This document shows, one piece after another, positions 1-6,569 of a DNA stretch of 12,295 nucleotides. The notes beneath the pieces were generated by a model. That model was not told the origin of the DNA, searched no databases, and worked only from the letters and a program-made list of their open reading frames with translations. This DNA comes from JBEKYD01 sp049509915. Its GTDB lineage: Bacteria; Acidobacteriota; Terriglobia; Bryobacterales; Bryobacteraceae. Where the stretch lies: the NCBI GenBank assembly GCA_049509915.1, contig JBEKZL010000226.1, positions 1 to 12,295 of the forward strand, read 5' to 3'. The position numbers and the translations under genes were made by a program. Position 1 is the first letter of the stretch. Every line of letters starts with the position of its first letter.

Positions 1-1
1 C

Positions 2-2098
2 GGCATCGTGAAGAACTACGCCATAGATCCCTCCAATCACAGCGCCACCAATGTCGTGGGCCTGCGCCTTGGCGGACCGATCACTACCAAAGACCGGCTC
101 AGCTTCAACGAACAATACAGCGGGAACAGTTCCACCTCCGAGCAACTGTTCGGCTTCAAGGACAGCACTAGTGGCTACGGTTTGAGCACCACGACGCAAT
201 GGGCGCACAGCTTTCGCCCTCGCCTCAACAATACCGTCAACGTGGCGTTCAGCCGCAGCATCAGCGATCTGACGCCCTATTTCGCCTACAAGACCAACAT
301 CGTCGGCGACACGCAGATCGCGGGGCTGGACGAAACGCCGCTCAATTGGGGTCCGCCTAGCCTGTCGTTTACGAATTTCGGTTCCCTCAGCGACAGCACG
401 GCCTCGCAAAGCCGCAACCAAACCCTGAATGTCACCGACACGCTCACTTACACGGTGCAGCGCAAGCATAACCTGCAATTCGGGTTTGGCTACCGGAAGC
501 TCCAGCAGAATCCGATTTCATACGCCAATTCACGCGGATCGTTTGCGTTTTCGGGCGCGCTCACCAGCGGCTACGACGCCAGTGGCGCCATCTTGCCGAA
601 TACCGGTTTCGATTTCGCCGATTTCCTGCTCGGCTATCCCCAGACCAGCTCGCTACGCACCGGCAATTACGGCGACTACTACCGCGGCTGGGCTGCCAAT
701 GCTTACGCTCAGGACGACTGGCGCGTGCGCCCCAACCTGTCTATCAACATTGGCCTGCGATACGAGTACTTCGCGCCCTACACCGAGTTGCGCGGCCATC
801 TGGCCAACCTGGACGTGAATGGAAACATCACCGCGGTGGACGTGGTGACACCCGGCAAGCCCGGCCCATACACGGGTGCGTTTCCCGCCAGCCTAGTGAA
901 CGGGGACCCGGATCTTTTCTCGCCGCGCCTGGGCCTGGCCTGGCGCCCTTCCACCAAACACAGCCGGGTTGTTCGCCTGGGATACAGCATTTTCTATAGC
1001 GGTTCGGCCTACGGCAGTATCGCGGCGAAAATGGCGGCGCAGCCTCCGTGGGCAGTTACCGAAAACCTCAGTAACAACCTTACCAATCCGCTGACTCTCG
1101 AGAACATCCTCGCCGCTACGCCCGCCGGGGTGAACAATACTTACGCCATCGACAAGAATTACAAGTTGGCGTACGCGCAGACCTGGGTGGTGGCGCTGCA
1201 GCAGACGCTGCCCTCCAACACGCTGATCGAATTCGAGTATCTGGGCACCAAAGGCACGCGCCTCGACGAGCAGTTCGCACCCAACGAAGCCGCACCCGGA
1301 ACGCCCGAGGCGCTGGTCGCCTCACAGTTGCGGGTTCCCGGCGCCGGCGCATTCATTTACGAGACCGACAACGGGAATTCCATCTATCACGCCGGCCAGA
1401 TCCGCCTGACGCGGCGTTTCAGCCGCGGCATGTCCGCCATGGCGCTCTACACGCGGGCCAAGTCGATCGACGACGCGTCCACTTTTAGCGGCGGCAGCGG
1501 AACCGTGGTCCAGAATTTCGACGACCTCAGCGCCGAACGCGGCCTGTCCAACTTCGACCAGCGCGACGCTCTCACGCTCAACTATCTGCTGTCTTCGCCG
1601 GTGGGCATTCACGGCCTCTGGCGCAACGGCGATTGGAAAACCAAGGCGTTCGCCGGCTGGACTTATAGCGGCGGTTTTACTTTCTCGAGCGGCACGCCGC
1701 ACACGGCGCTGATTTCCGGGAACCTGGCTTCCACCTCGGGCATCGCGGCGCTGGAACAATTGCGCGCCGAAGCTACGGGAACTTCCATCAACGCGCCCGG
1801 CTCGCCCTATTTCAATCTGGCGGCGTTCACTACGCCGGCCGCGGGAAATTTTGGTGACGCGGCTCGGGATACGATTCCCGGGCTGCCGGTGATTTCGCTG
1901 AATGGCGGATTGAATCGCGCCTGGCGCTTCGGCGACGTCGGCCGCCGCCAGTTGCAACTGCGGCTCTCGGCGAATAATATGCTGAACCACGTGCAGATCA
2001 CTGGTTTCGGCACGACGGTCAATTCGAACAACTACGGTTTGGCCACCGCGGCTTCGTCCACGCGCACGGTGACCCTGTTGCTGCGGTTCAATTTCTGA
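2..2098 (+). CDS. TonB-dependent receptor, Oar-like, C-terminal part (5' end outside window)
   Basis: Outer-membrane beta-barrel receptor of the large carboxypeptidase-regulatory/Oar-like type that acidobacteria carry in many copies; the substrate is unknown, often assumed to be oligosaccharides or peptides. The frame is open from base 2, so this is the last ~699 codons of a protein usually above 1000 residues; the plug and carboxypeptidase-like N-terminus are missing. Barrel-typical stretches are visible: DFLLGYPQTSSL, then AQDDWRVRPNLSINIGLRYEY, which is the most characteristic segment of the family, then GLSNFDQRDALTLNY, and NMLNHVQITGFG near the end. The protein ends in ...LLLRFNF with a C-terminal phenylalanine, the usual BAM signal of outer-membrane barrels. 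It ends at TGA 2096-2098, and the next reading frame opens at 2100. The family assignment is strong; the ligand is not predictable. Confidence 0.9.
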   Translation, partial: GIVKNYAIDPSNHSATNVVGLRLGGPITTKDRLSFNEQYSGNSSTSEQLFGFKDSTSGYGLSTTTQWAHSFRPRLNNTVNVAFSRSISDLTPYFAYKTNIVGDTQIAGLDETPLNWGPPSLSFTNFGSLSDSTASQSRNQTLNVTDTLTYTVQRKHNLQFGFGYRKLQQNPISYANSRGSFAFSGALTSGYDASGAILPNTGFDFADFLLGYPQTSSLRTGNYGDYYRGWAANAYAQDDWRVRPNLSINIGLRYEYFAPYTELRGHLANLDVNGNITAVDVVTPGKPGPYTGAFPASLVNGDPDLFSPRLGLAWRPSTKHSRVVRLGYSIFYSGSAYGSIAAKMAAQPPWAVTENLSNNLTNPLTLENILAATPAGVNNTYAIDKNYKLAYAQTWVVALQQTLPSNTLIEFEYLGTKGTRLDEQFAPNEAAPGTPEALVASQLRVPGAGAFIYETDNGNSIYHAGQIRLTRRFSRGMSAMALYTRAKSIDDASTFSGGSGTVVQNFDDLSAERGLSNFDQRDALTLNYLLSSPVGIHGLWRNGDWKTKAFAGWTYSGGFTFSSGTPHTALISGNLASTSGIAALEQLRAEATGTSINAPGSPYFNLAAFTTPAAGNFGDAARDTIPGLPVISLNGGLNRAWRFGDVGRRQLQLRLSANNMLNHVQITGFGTTVNSNNYGLATAASSTRTVTLLLRFNF

Positions 2099-2099
2099 T

Positions 2100-4334
2100 A
2101 TGAGGAGAAGGGCGGAATTAGCTTCGGACCTGTTCCGGTTTGTGGTGGGGCATGCTTTAGCTTGCCCGATACCGGCGCAAGCGCCGGCTTGGCAGGCGGA
2201 AGCGCCTGCCCCACTGTGCGCGCCAAATTTGCTTGTCCTGCTCGGTTTCCTTGCGTTGGCCGCCGCCGGCCAGCAGCGGCCGGCGCCGGTTCCATCCGCC
2301 CCGACCGCCGTCTTTACCGCCAATGCTCACCTGGTGATCGTGGACGTCACGGTCAAGAACCCCAAGACCGGCAACCCCATCGAAGGTCTCAAGGCCGCCG
2401 ACTTCACCGTGCTCGAAGACGGCAAGCCGCAGAAGATTTCGGTCTTCGAATTCCAGAAGCTGGCCATGGACCCGGAGCCACCGGCCCCGCCGCCAACTTT
2501 AGCCGACCAAAAAGAACTGCCGGAAGATCCTAAGACCGTCATCACGAGCGAAAGTCCCGGCCACATCCAGTATCACGACAAGCGCCTGCTGGTGCTGTTC
2601 TTCGATTTCACCACCATGGGCGTGCCCGAGCAGTTGCGGGCGCAGGACGCCGGCCTCAACTTCCTGGATAAGCAGATCACCTCTTCCGACATGGTGGCCA
2701 TTATGCTCAACACCGGCGTCGTGCAGGTGAAGACCGACTTCACCGCCGACCGCGACCAGTTGAAGAGCATCATTGAAAATCTGCCTATCGGCGACATGAG
2801 CGACCTCGCCGCCCTGGCCGACGTCGGCGCCGACACCGAGGAAGACACCGGCGCGGCTTTCGTGGCCGATGAGACCGAGTTCAACATCTTCAATACCGAC
2901 CGCAAGCTGCAGGCCATCGAAGATGCGGTTCATATGCTGGCGACGCTGCCCGAAAAGAAGGTACTGCTGTATATTTCGAGCGGCATCAACAAGAACGGCA
3001 TGGACAACCAGGCGCAACTGGAAGCCTCCATCAACGCATCGGTGAAGGCCAACGTGGCCATATATCCCATCGATGCGCGCGGCTTGATGGCGGACCCTCC
3101 GGGCGGCGCGGCTTCGACCGGCGCCTCGCGCGGCACCGGCATCTTCAACGGCTCGGTCTACAATTCGCAGCGCGCCACCATCAACGATTCCCAGGAAACC
3201 CTTTCCAGCCTGGCTTCGGAGACCGGTGGCAAGCTGTTCGTCGATAATAACGACCTTTCCATGGGAATCGTGGCGGCGCAGCAGCAGTTCCGCAGCTATT
3301 ACATCGTCGGCTACTACACCAACAACGTCAAAGAGGACGGCCGCTACCGGCGCATCGCCGTCAAGCTGAATTCCAATGCCGCCGCCCGGATCGAGCACCG
3401 GCAGGGTTACTACGCCGACAAGGTATGGGGTAAGTTCAACGGGCAGGAAAAAGAGCAGCAGTTGCAGGACGCGCTGTCAGCGGGAAATCCGGTGACCGAT
3501 ATCCCGATCGTGCTCGAAGCCGATTATTTCCGCATCACGCCCACCGCGTATTTCGTGCCGCTTTCGATCCGCGTGCCGGGATCGGTGATCGCCCTGGCGC
3601 AAAAGAGCGGCGGCGCCGGCGAGACCCGCTTCGACTTCATCGGCGAAGTGATCGACGAGCGCAAGACCATCGTCGCCAAGGTGCGCGACTTCATCCCCGT
3701 CAGACTCGGAGCCCAGGATGCAGCCCGACTTTCCCGCCGCAATCTGCACTACGACGCCGGTTTCACCCTCGCCCCCGGCAAGTACCGGGTGAAATTCCTG
3801 GTGCGGGAAAACCAGACTGGCAAAATGGGTACTTTCGACGGCCACTTCATCATACCCGACCTGGCTGCGGATTCCACCCTGCTCAAGACCAGCTCGGTAG
3901 TGTGGAGCAGCCAGCGCGAACCGCTCAAGGCCGCCGTGGGCGCGGCTGAGCGCACCACGCGCAAGACCAACGAGGCCGATCCGCTGATCGTGGGCGACGA
4001 GAAGATCGTTCCCAACATTTCCAGAGTCTTCCGCCGCGCCCAGAAGATGTACGTCACCTTCGACGTGTACGACGCCCGTCCCGACCCCGCGGATTATAAG
4101 GCCCGCCGCGTGAGAGTCGGCATGAGCCTGTACAACCAGAAGGGCGTTAAGACCTTCGAATCCCAGCCGCTCGTCGCGACCCATATCGCCGCCACAAGGC
4201 CGGAAGCCGTGCCGGTGGCGATTGAAGTCCCGTTGAAGGACGTGGCGCCGGGGCGGTATACGTGCCAGCTCAACATCGTCGATGAAGTGGGGCGGAAGTT
4301 TGCATTCCCGCGGGCGAGCCTGGTGGTGCGGTAG
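2100..4334 (+). CDS. VWFA-related secreted protein, acidobacterial type
   Basis: Secreted protein of the VWFA-related acidobacterial family (TIGR03436-like); function unknown, probably cell-envelope or extracellular protein binding. The N-terminal conserved unit reads LVIVDVTVKNPKTG then GLKAADFTVLEDGKPQKI, the typical opening of the family. The VWA fold starts at LLVLFFDFTTMG (codons ~162-173). The metal site is only partly kept: DFTTM stands where a classical VWA has DxSxS. A C-terminal half of ~280 residues follows, with Ig-like beta-rich text. The start is unresolved. ATG 2100 lies 1 nt past the receptor stop but has no upstream Shine-Dalgarno, and its frame runs through the palindromic repeat at 2145-2214, giving an implausible stretch of residues. 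TTG 2229 would start directly at a hydrophobic signal-like segment (LLVLLGFLALAAAG). The conserved body is the same with either start. It probably follows the receptor in one transcript. Confidence 0.85.
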   Translation: MRRRAELASDLFRFVVGHALACPIPAQAPAWQAEAPAPLCAPNLLVLLGFLALAAAGQQRPAPVPSAPTAVFTANAHLVIVDVTVKNPKTGNPIEGLKAADFTVLEDGKPQKISVFEFQKLAMDPEPPAPPPTLADQKELPEDPKTVITSESPGHIQYHDKRLLVLFFDFTTMGVPEQLRAQDAGLNFLDKQITSSDMVAIMLNTGVVQVKTDFTADRDQLKSIIENLPIGDMSDLAALADVGADTEEDTGAAFVADETEFNIFNTDRKLQAIEDAVHMLATLPEKKVLLYISSGINKNGMDNQAQLEASINASVKANVAIYPIDARGLMADPPGGAASTGASRGTGIFNGSVYNSQRATINDSQETLSSLASETGGKLFVDNNDLSMGIVAAQQQFRSYYIVGYYTNNVKEDGRYRRIAVKLNSNAAARIEHRQGYYADKVWGKFNGQEKEQQLQDALSAGNPVTDIPIVLEADYFRITPTAYFVPLSIRVPGSVIALAQKSGGAGETRFDFIGEVIDERKTIVAKVRDFIPVRLGAQDAARLSRRNLHYDAGFTLAPGKYRVKFLVRENQTGKMGTFDGHFIIPDLAADSTLLKTSSVVWSSQREPLKAAVGAAERTTRKTNEADPLIVGDEKIVPNISRVFRRAQKMYVTFDVYDARPDPADYKARRVRVGMSLYNQKGVKTFESQPLVATHIAATRPEAVPVAIEVPLKDVAPGRYTCQLNIVDEVGRKFAFPRASLVVR
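2145..2214. repeat. REP-like palindromic element (70 bp) at the 5' end of the VWFA gene
   Basis: The outer arms GTGGGGCA (2145-2152) and TGCCCCAC (2207-2214) are perfect inverted repeats. Inside lie two perfect hairpins: CCGGCGC-AA-GCGCCGG (2172-2187) and GGCAGGCG-GAAG-CGCCTGCC (2191-2210), plus a weaker GGCA...TGCC arm pair at 2149-2166. TGTG occurs immediately on both sides (2141-2144 and 2215-2218) and could be a 4-bp target duplication. The overall architecture resembles the element at 6505-6569. From memory, elements of this kind are scattered through Solibacter-like genomes; I could not check this. Confidence 0.8.
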
Positions 4335-4427
4335 TCCGGGTCAGAGCCGCGACTGTAAAGGAGCGGTTGCCGGATGCGAAACCAGGGCTCGTTACCTTTG
4401 ATTGGCGGATGGACTCAAATCTTCCCG
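4335..4427. other. Intergenic stretch after the VWFA gene; weak palindrome
   Basis: No gene seen. CCGG at 4338-4341 and 4370-4373 flank a smaller CCGC...GCGG pair, around GTCAGAGCCGCGACTGTAAA. I recall similar CAGAGCCGCGAC...GAGCGGT motifs between genes in Solibacter-like genomes, but this is memory only. No T-rich tail follows, so I do not call it a terminator. Confidence 0.3.
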
Positions 4428-4456
4428 GCCTCCCTCGCTCGTGTGATCCTGCTCTC

Positions 4457-4485
4457 AGGATAGTTGCTCTACTTCGTTCTGCCAA
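4457..4485 (-). promoter_or_regulatory. Promoter-like pair in repeat copy A
   Basis: On the minus strand, TTGGCA (4485-4480), 17 nt, then TATCCT (4462-4457). It matches position for position the promoter upstream of the antitoxin in copy B. No coding sequence is recognised downstream of it here, so it is probably a relic. Confidence 0.45.
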
Positions 4486-4497
4486 CGGGACGAACAT

Positions 4498-4629
4498 CTA
4501 TTTCCCGATACAGAACGTGGAGAGGATGCGGTTCAGAATGACGTCGGCGGTGCTGGCGCCGGTGATGGCGTCGACCGGGTGCAGGGCGGCGTAGAGTTCG
4601 ACGAGCACCATTTCGTGCGGAATCCGGGC
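4498..4629 (-). pseudogene. mnmE C-terminal fragment (43 codons plus stop)
   Basis: Read on the minus strand, it gives an uninterrupted MnmE tail, starting ARIPHEMVLVELYAALHP and ending LSTFCIGK followed by TAG (4500-4498). It differs from the full mnmE at only four of 43 residues (Val for Ile, Ser for Thr, Val for Asp, Leu for Phe). The coding frame is thus better kept than the flank, which points to a copy from a close relative or to divergence while under selection. It has no start codon and no G domain, so it cannot make a working enzyme, although it carries the family's C-terminal C-[IL]-G-K signature. Confidence 0.88.
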
Positions 4630-4636
4630 ACGGCGC

Positions 4637-4899
4637 TCATCGCCTGTATACCTCGCTTCGGTGACGGATTCGCGTCACTTACACCAGTAGTTCTGCGTCC
4701 TCGATGGTGTACACCACGCGGTAGTCACCGACACGAATGCGCCACTCCGCATCGCCACCCGCAAGCTTTTTGCAGCCGGACGGACGAGGGTTGGATGCGA
4801 GATTTTCGAGGCGAAGAACGAGGCCGACAATCAATGGGCGGGGAGCTTCTTGAGTTCCTTCTCGGCACTTGACGCGAATGCGACGTTGTATTTAGCCAC
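4637..4899 (-). pseudogene. RelE/ParE-type toxin, decayed (frameshift plus stop)
   Basis: Remains of a small ribonuclease-type toxin of the RelE/ParE superfamily. It starts at GTG 4899, which overlaps the antitoxin stop by 8 nt, and reads KYNVAFASSAEKELKKLPA. A 1-nt loss near 4835 then shifts the frame; in the next frame it continues LENLASNPRPSGCKKL and EWRIRVGDYRVVYTIEDAEL, the hallmark core of the family. A TAA at 4681-4679 follows ELLV, yet the same frame beyond it still reads VTRIRHRSEVYR, the expected RelE C-terminus, and stops at TGA 4639-4637. Repaired, it is ~87 aa, the normal length. Its end lies only 7 nt from the mnmE fragment. Two independent lesions make it very likely inactive, barring sequencing errors. 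Confidence 0.82.
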
Positions 4900-5082
4900 G
4901 CAGCTTGCCGGTTGCGATCAGGTCGGCCTTCACCTCTTCGAGCGGAATGCGTTTCTCGTGCCGGCGCGACCAGGAGACCAGCACGTCTTCGATATCTTCC
5001 CACAGCGCACTGTGCTTCTTGAGGTGATCACCGCCGCTGTCTTGCGGCCTTTCGCGTCGGTAATGAACTGAATTCCGGTCAC
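4892..5082 (-). pseudogene. Cognate antitoxin of the RelE-type toxin, frameshifted
   Basis: Start GTG 5082, preceded at 8 nt by GGGAGG. It reads VTGIQFITDAKGRKTAAVI and, after a 1-nt loss near 5025, continues in the next frame as LKKHSALWEDIEDVLV, HEKRIPLEEVKADLI and GKLRG, to TAA 4894-4892. The opening (...FITDAKGRKTAAVI) and the acidic helix ending in a PLEEVKADL-type motif fit the small antitoxins found with RelE/ParE toxins (prevent-host-death/RelB-like); repaired length is ~63 aa. The 8-nt overlap with the toxin start is the usual antitoxin-toxin coupling. One lesion only, so it decayed less than its partner. Confidence 0.75.
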
Positions 5083-5089
5083 GGGCGGT

Positions 5090-5290
5090 GCCTCCCTCGG
5101 TCGCGTGATCCCGTTCTGACGATAGTTGCTGTGCTTCGTTCTGTCAACAGGGAGCGCCCTACTTCCCGATACAGAACGTGGAAAAGATGCGGTTCAAGAT
5201 GTCGTCGGCGGTGGTGGCGCCGGTGATGGCGTCGATCGGGTGCAGGGCGGCGTAGAGTTCGACCAGCACCATTTCGTGCGGAATCCGGGC
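5090..5290. repeat. Direct repeat copy B: 3' end of the intact mnmE plus flank
   Basis: Partner of 4428-4629. It covers the last ~44 codons of the functional mnmE and 69 bp beyond its stop. On the minus strand it ends just after the GGGAGG that serves the antitoxin. The gene's last 18 nt, TTCTGTATCGGGAAGTAG, are the conserved FCIGK-stop codons. Confidence 0.9.
5119..5147 (-). promoter_or_regulatory. Probable sigma-70-type promoter of the antitoxin-toxin pair
   Basis: On the minus strand, a perfect -35 box TTGACA (5147-5142), 17-nt spacer, and -10 box TATCGT (5124-5119, four of six). The -10 ends 36 nt before the antitoxin GTG. It lies in the flank shared by both repeats. Confidence 0.6.
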
Positions 5291-6505
5291 TTCCACCGCG
5301 CATTGCGCTGCTCCCAGGTGAATGCCCGATTCCAGCAGCAGGCGCTCGTGGCGGAGGCTGGTGATGAAGCCGGTTTCGTTTTCCATCGCGCCGGGCGGCA
5401 GCACGGCATCGAGAATGGCCTGGCGGAGTTGCTCGATGCCTTCGCCGGTGAGCGCGGAAACGGGAATCGCTTCGTCGCCAGCCACTCGTCCCAGATCGCA
5501 CTTATTGCCGGCCACTAGCGTGCGCCCCCCATCCCGCGCGCGGCGGACAATCTCGCGGTCTTCTTGATCGAGCGGGCGCGAGATGTCCACCACCACCAGG
5601 GCCAGGTCGGCATCGGCCAGGGCTTCGAAGCTGCGTTCGATGCCAAGAGATTCGACGGTTTCATTCGATTCCCGAATGCCCGCGGTATCCACCAGTTTCA
5701 CCGGGAATCCGCCAATCGAAGCGGTTTCGGAAATGGCGTCCCGAGTGGTTCCGGGAATGTCGGTAACGATGGAGCGATCCTGCTCCAGCAGGCGGTTGAA
5801 CAGGCTGCTCTTGCCGACGTTGGGCCGGCCGACAATGGCGAGAGTCAGTCCCGAGCGCACCAGGCCGCCGTAAGCGAAACTCGCCGCGAGCTTGACCACG
5901 CCCGTCTGAATGGGTTCCAGACGCGCGAGGATCTGCTCCGCCGAGGCAACGCTGACGTCGTCTTCGGCGAAATCGATGCCGGCTTCGAGCAGGGCAATCA
6001 ACTCCAGCAGCTTTTCCTTCACCGGCGCCAGGCGCCGCGACACGGAGCCTGCCAACTGGACGGTTGCCACGCGCGCCTGATAGAGAGTAGTAGCTTCGAT
6101 CAGGTCGCGGACGGCTTCCGCCTGGGGCAGATCGATCCGGCCGTTCAGAAAGGCGCGCAGGGTGAATTCGCCAGGTTCGGCCAACCGCGCGCCGGCCTCC
6201 AGCGCTCGCGCCACGGCATGCCGCAGTACCACCGGGGCGCCATGGCAGGAAATTTCCACCACGTCTTCGGCGGTGTAGGAGCGCGGCGCTTCGAAGAATG
6301 TCGCCACCACCTGGTCCACGGTGTGTCCGGCGGCGTCCGGCAACTCCGCCATGCGCGCGCGCCAGGAGCGCCAGGCGCCGGCGACGGGGAAGCGCAGCAC
6401 GGCTTCGGCGATGCGGCGCGCGTCGCGGCCGGAGAGGCGCACGACGCCCAGCCCGCCCGGCCCCGGCGGAGTGGAAATAGCAACGATAGTGTCATGGGTG
6501 GACAG
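5159..6505 (-). CDS. mnmE: tRNA uridine-5-carboxymethylaminomethyl(34) synthesis GTPase MnmE
   Basis: Cytoplasmic GTPase that, with MnmG, modifies the wobble uridine of certain tRNAs. As a 448-residue protein, the order is: an N-terminal folate-binding domain starting STHDTIVAISTPPG; a helical domain; an inserted G domain with P-loop GRPNVGKS (~226-233), DIPGTTRD (~249-256), DTAG (~273-276) and NKCD (~334-337); and the C-terminal FCIGK motif. Length and domains are complete. The start is odd: from the in-frame TAG at 6568 to GTG 6442 there is no ATG, GTG or TTG, and starting at GTG 6442 would delete 21 conserved residues. I chose CTG 6505, which has a perfect AGGAGG 9 nt upstream and is followed directly by the expected STHDTI. 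The usual PPGRGG reads PPGPGG here. Last gene of the cluster. Its 3' end is duplicated downstream. Confidence 0.93.
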   Translation of the reverse strand: MSTHDTIVAISTPPGPGGLGVVRLSGRDARRIAEAVLRFPVAGAWRSWRARMAELPDAAGHTVDQVVATFFEAPRSYTAEDVVEISCHGAPVVLRHAVARALEAGARLAEPGEFTLRAFLNGRIDLPQAEAVRDLIEATTLYQARVATVQLAGSVSRRLAPVKEKLLELIALLEAGIDFAEDDVSVASAEQILARLEPIQTGVVKLAASFAYGGLVRSGLTLAIVGRPNVGKSSLFNRLLEQDRSIVTDIPGTTRDAISETASIGGFPVKLVDTAGIRESNETVESLGIERSFEALADADLALVVVDISRPLDQEDREIVRRARDGGRTLVAGNKCDLGRVAGDEAIPVSALTGEGIEQLRQAILDAVLPPGAMENETGFITSLRHERLLLESGIHLGAAQCAVEARIPHEMVLVELYAALHPIDAITGATTADDILNRIFSTFCIGK

Positions 6506-6569
6506 TGGGACAGGCCTCCTGGCCTGTCTTTCTATTAGAAACGGTGACAGGCCTGGATGGCTGTCCTAC
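6505..6569. repeat. REP-like palindromic element forming the jag-mnmE junction
   Basis: The outer arms GTGGGACAG (6505-6513) and CTGTCCTAC (6561-6569) pair at eight of nine positions. The left inner hairpin GACAGGCC-TCCT-GGCCTGTC (6509-6528) is perfect. The right one (6546-6565) is imperfect, GACAGGCC with TGGCTGTC around TGGA. It has the same two-hairpin design as 2145-2214 but a different arm sequence. The jag stop TAG (6568-6566) and the chosen mnmE start codon both lie within it. Confidence 0.8.
6515..6520 (-). promoter_or_regulatory. Shine-Dalgarno of mnmE, inside a REP hairpin
   Basis: AGGAGG on the minus strand, 9 nt before CTG 6505. AGGA forms the loop and GG the start of the 3' arm of the hairpin GACAGGCC-AGGA-GGCCTGTC (6528-6509), so the ribosome site is provided by the repeat and may be partly hidden by its fold. 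Confidence 0.6.

Larger units (their letters stand above)
4428..4629. repeat. Direct repeat copy A: mnmE 3' end plus 70 bp of downstream flank
   Basis: This 202-bp segment matches 5090-5290 in the same orientation, at about 87% identity by eye with one 1-nt length difference; the coding part is about 93% identical. It contains the last 43 codons and stop of an mnmE on the minus strand, then the same downstream flank, including a promoter-like pair, up to a shared GGGAGG. Similarity ends sharply on both sides. The two copies begin 661 bp apart and enclose the decayed toxin-antitoxin pair (about 460 bp). Confidence 0.9.

Noticed and set aside
2145..2214. CRISPR repeat or riboswitch
   Set aside because: Single copy, palindromic REP design, no spacers and no known aptamer pattern.
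1322..2323. Minus-strand frame of 333 codons opposite the TonB receptor
   Set aside because: Shadow of the receptor and the VWFA gene start; no recognisable motif.
2499..3398. Minus-strand frame of 299 codons opposite the VWFA gene
   Set aside because: Shadow frame; the plus-strand protein has family motifs throughout.
4338..4373. Terminator after the VWFA gene
   Set aside because: Weak interrupted palindrome with no T run.
6442..6442. GTG 6442 as the mnmE start
   Set aside because: It would drop 21 conserved residues (STHDTIVAISTPPG...) that are clearly encoded upstream.
5564..6538. Long plus-strand frame (324 codons) opposite mnmE
   Set aside because: Antisense to a clear MnmE; composition is typical of high-GC shadow frames and no family resemblance.
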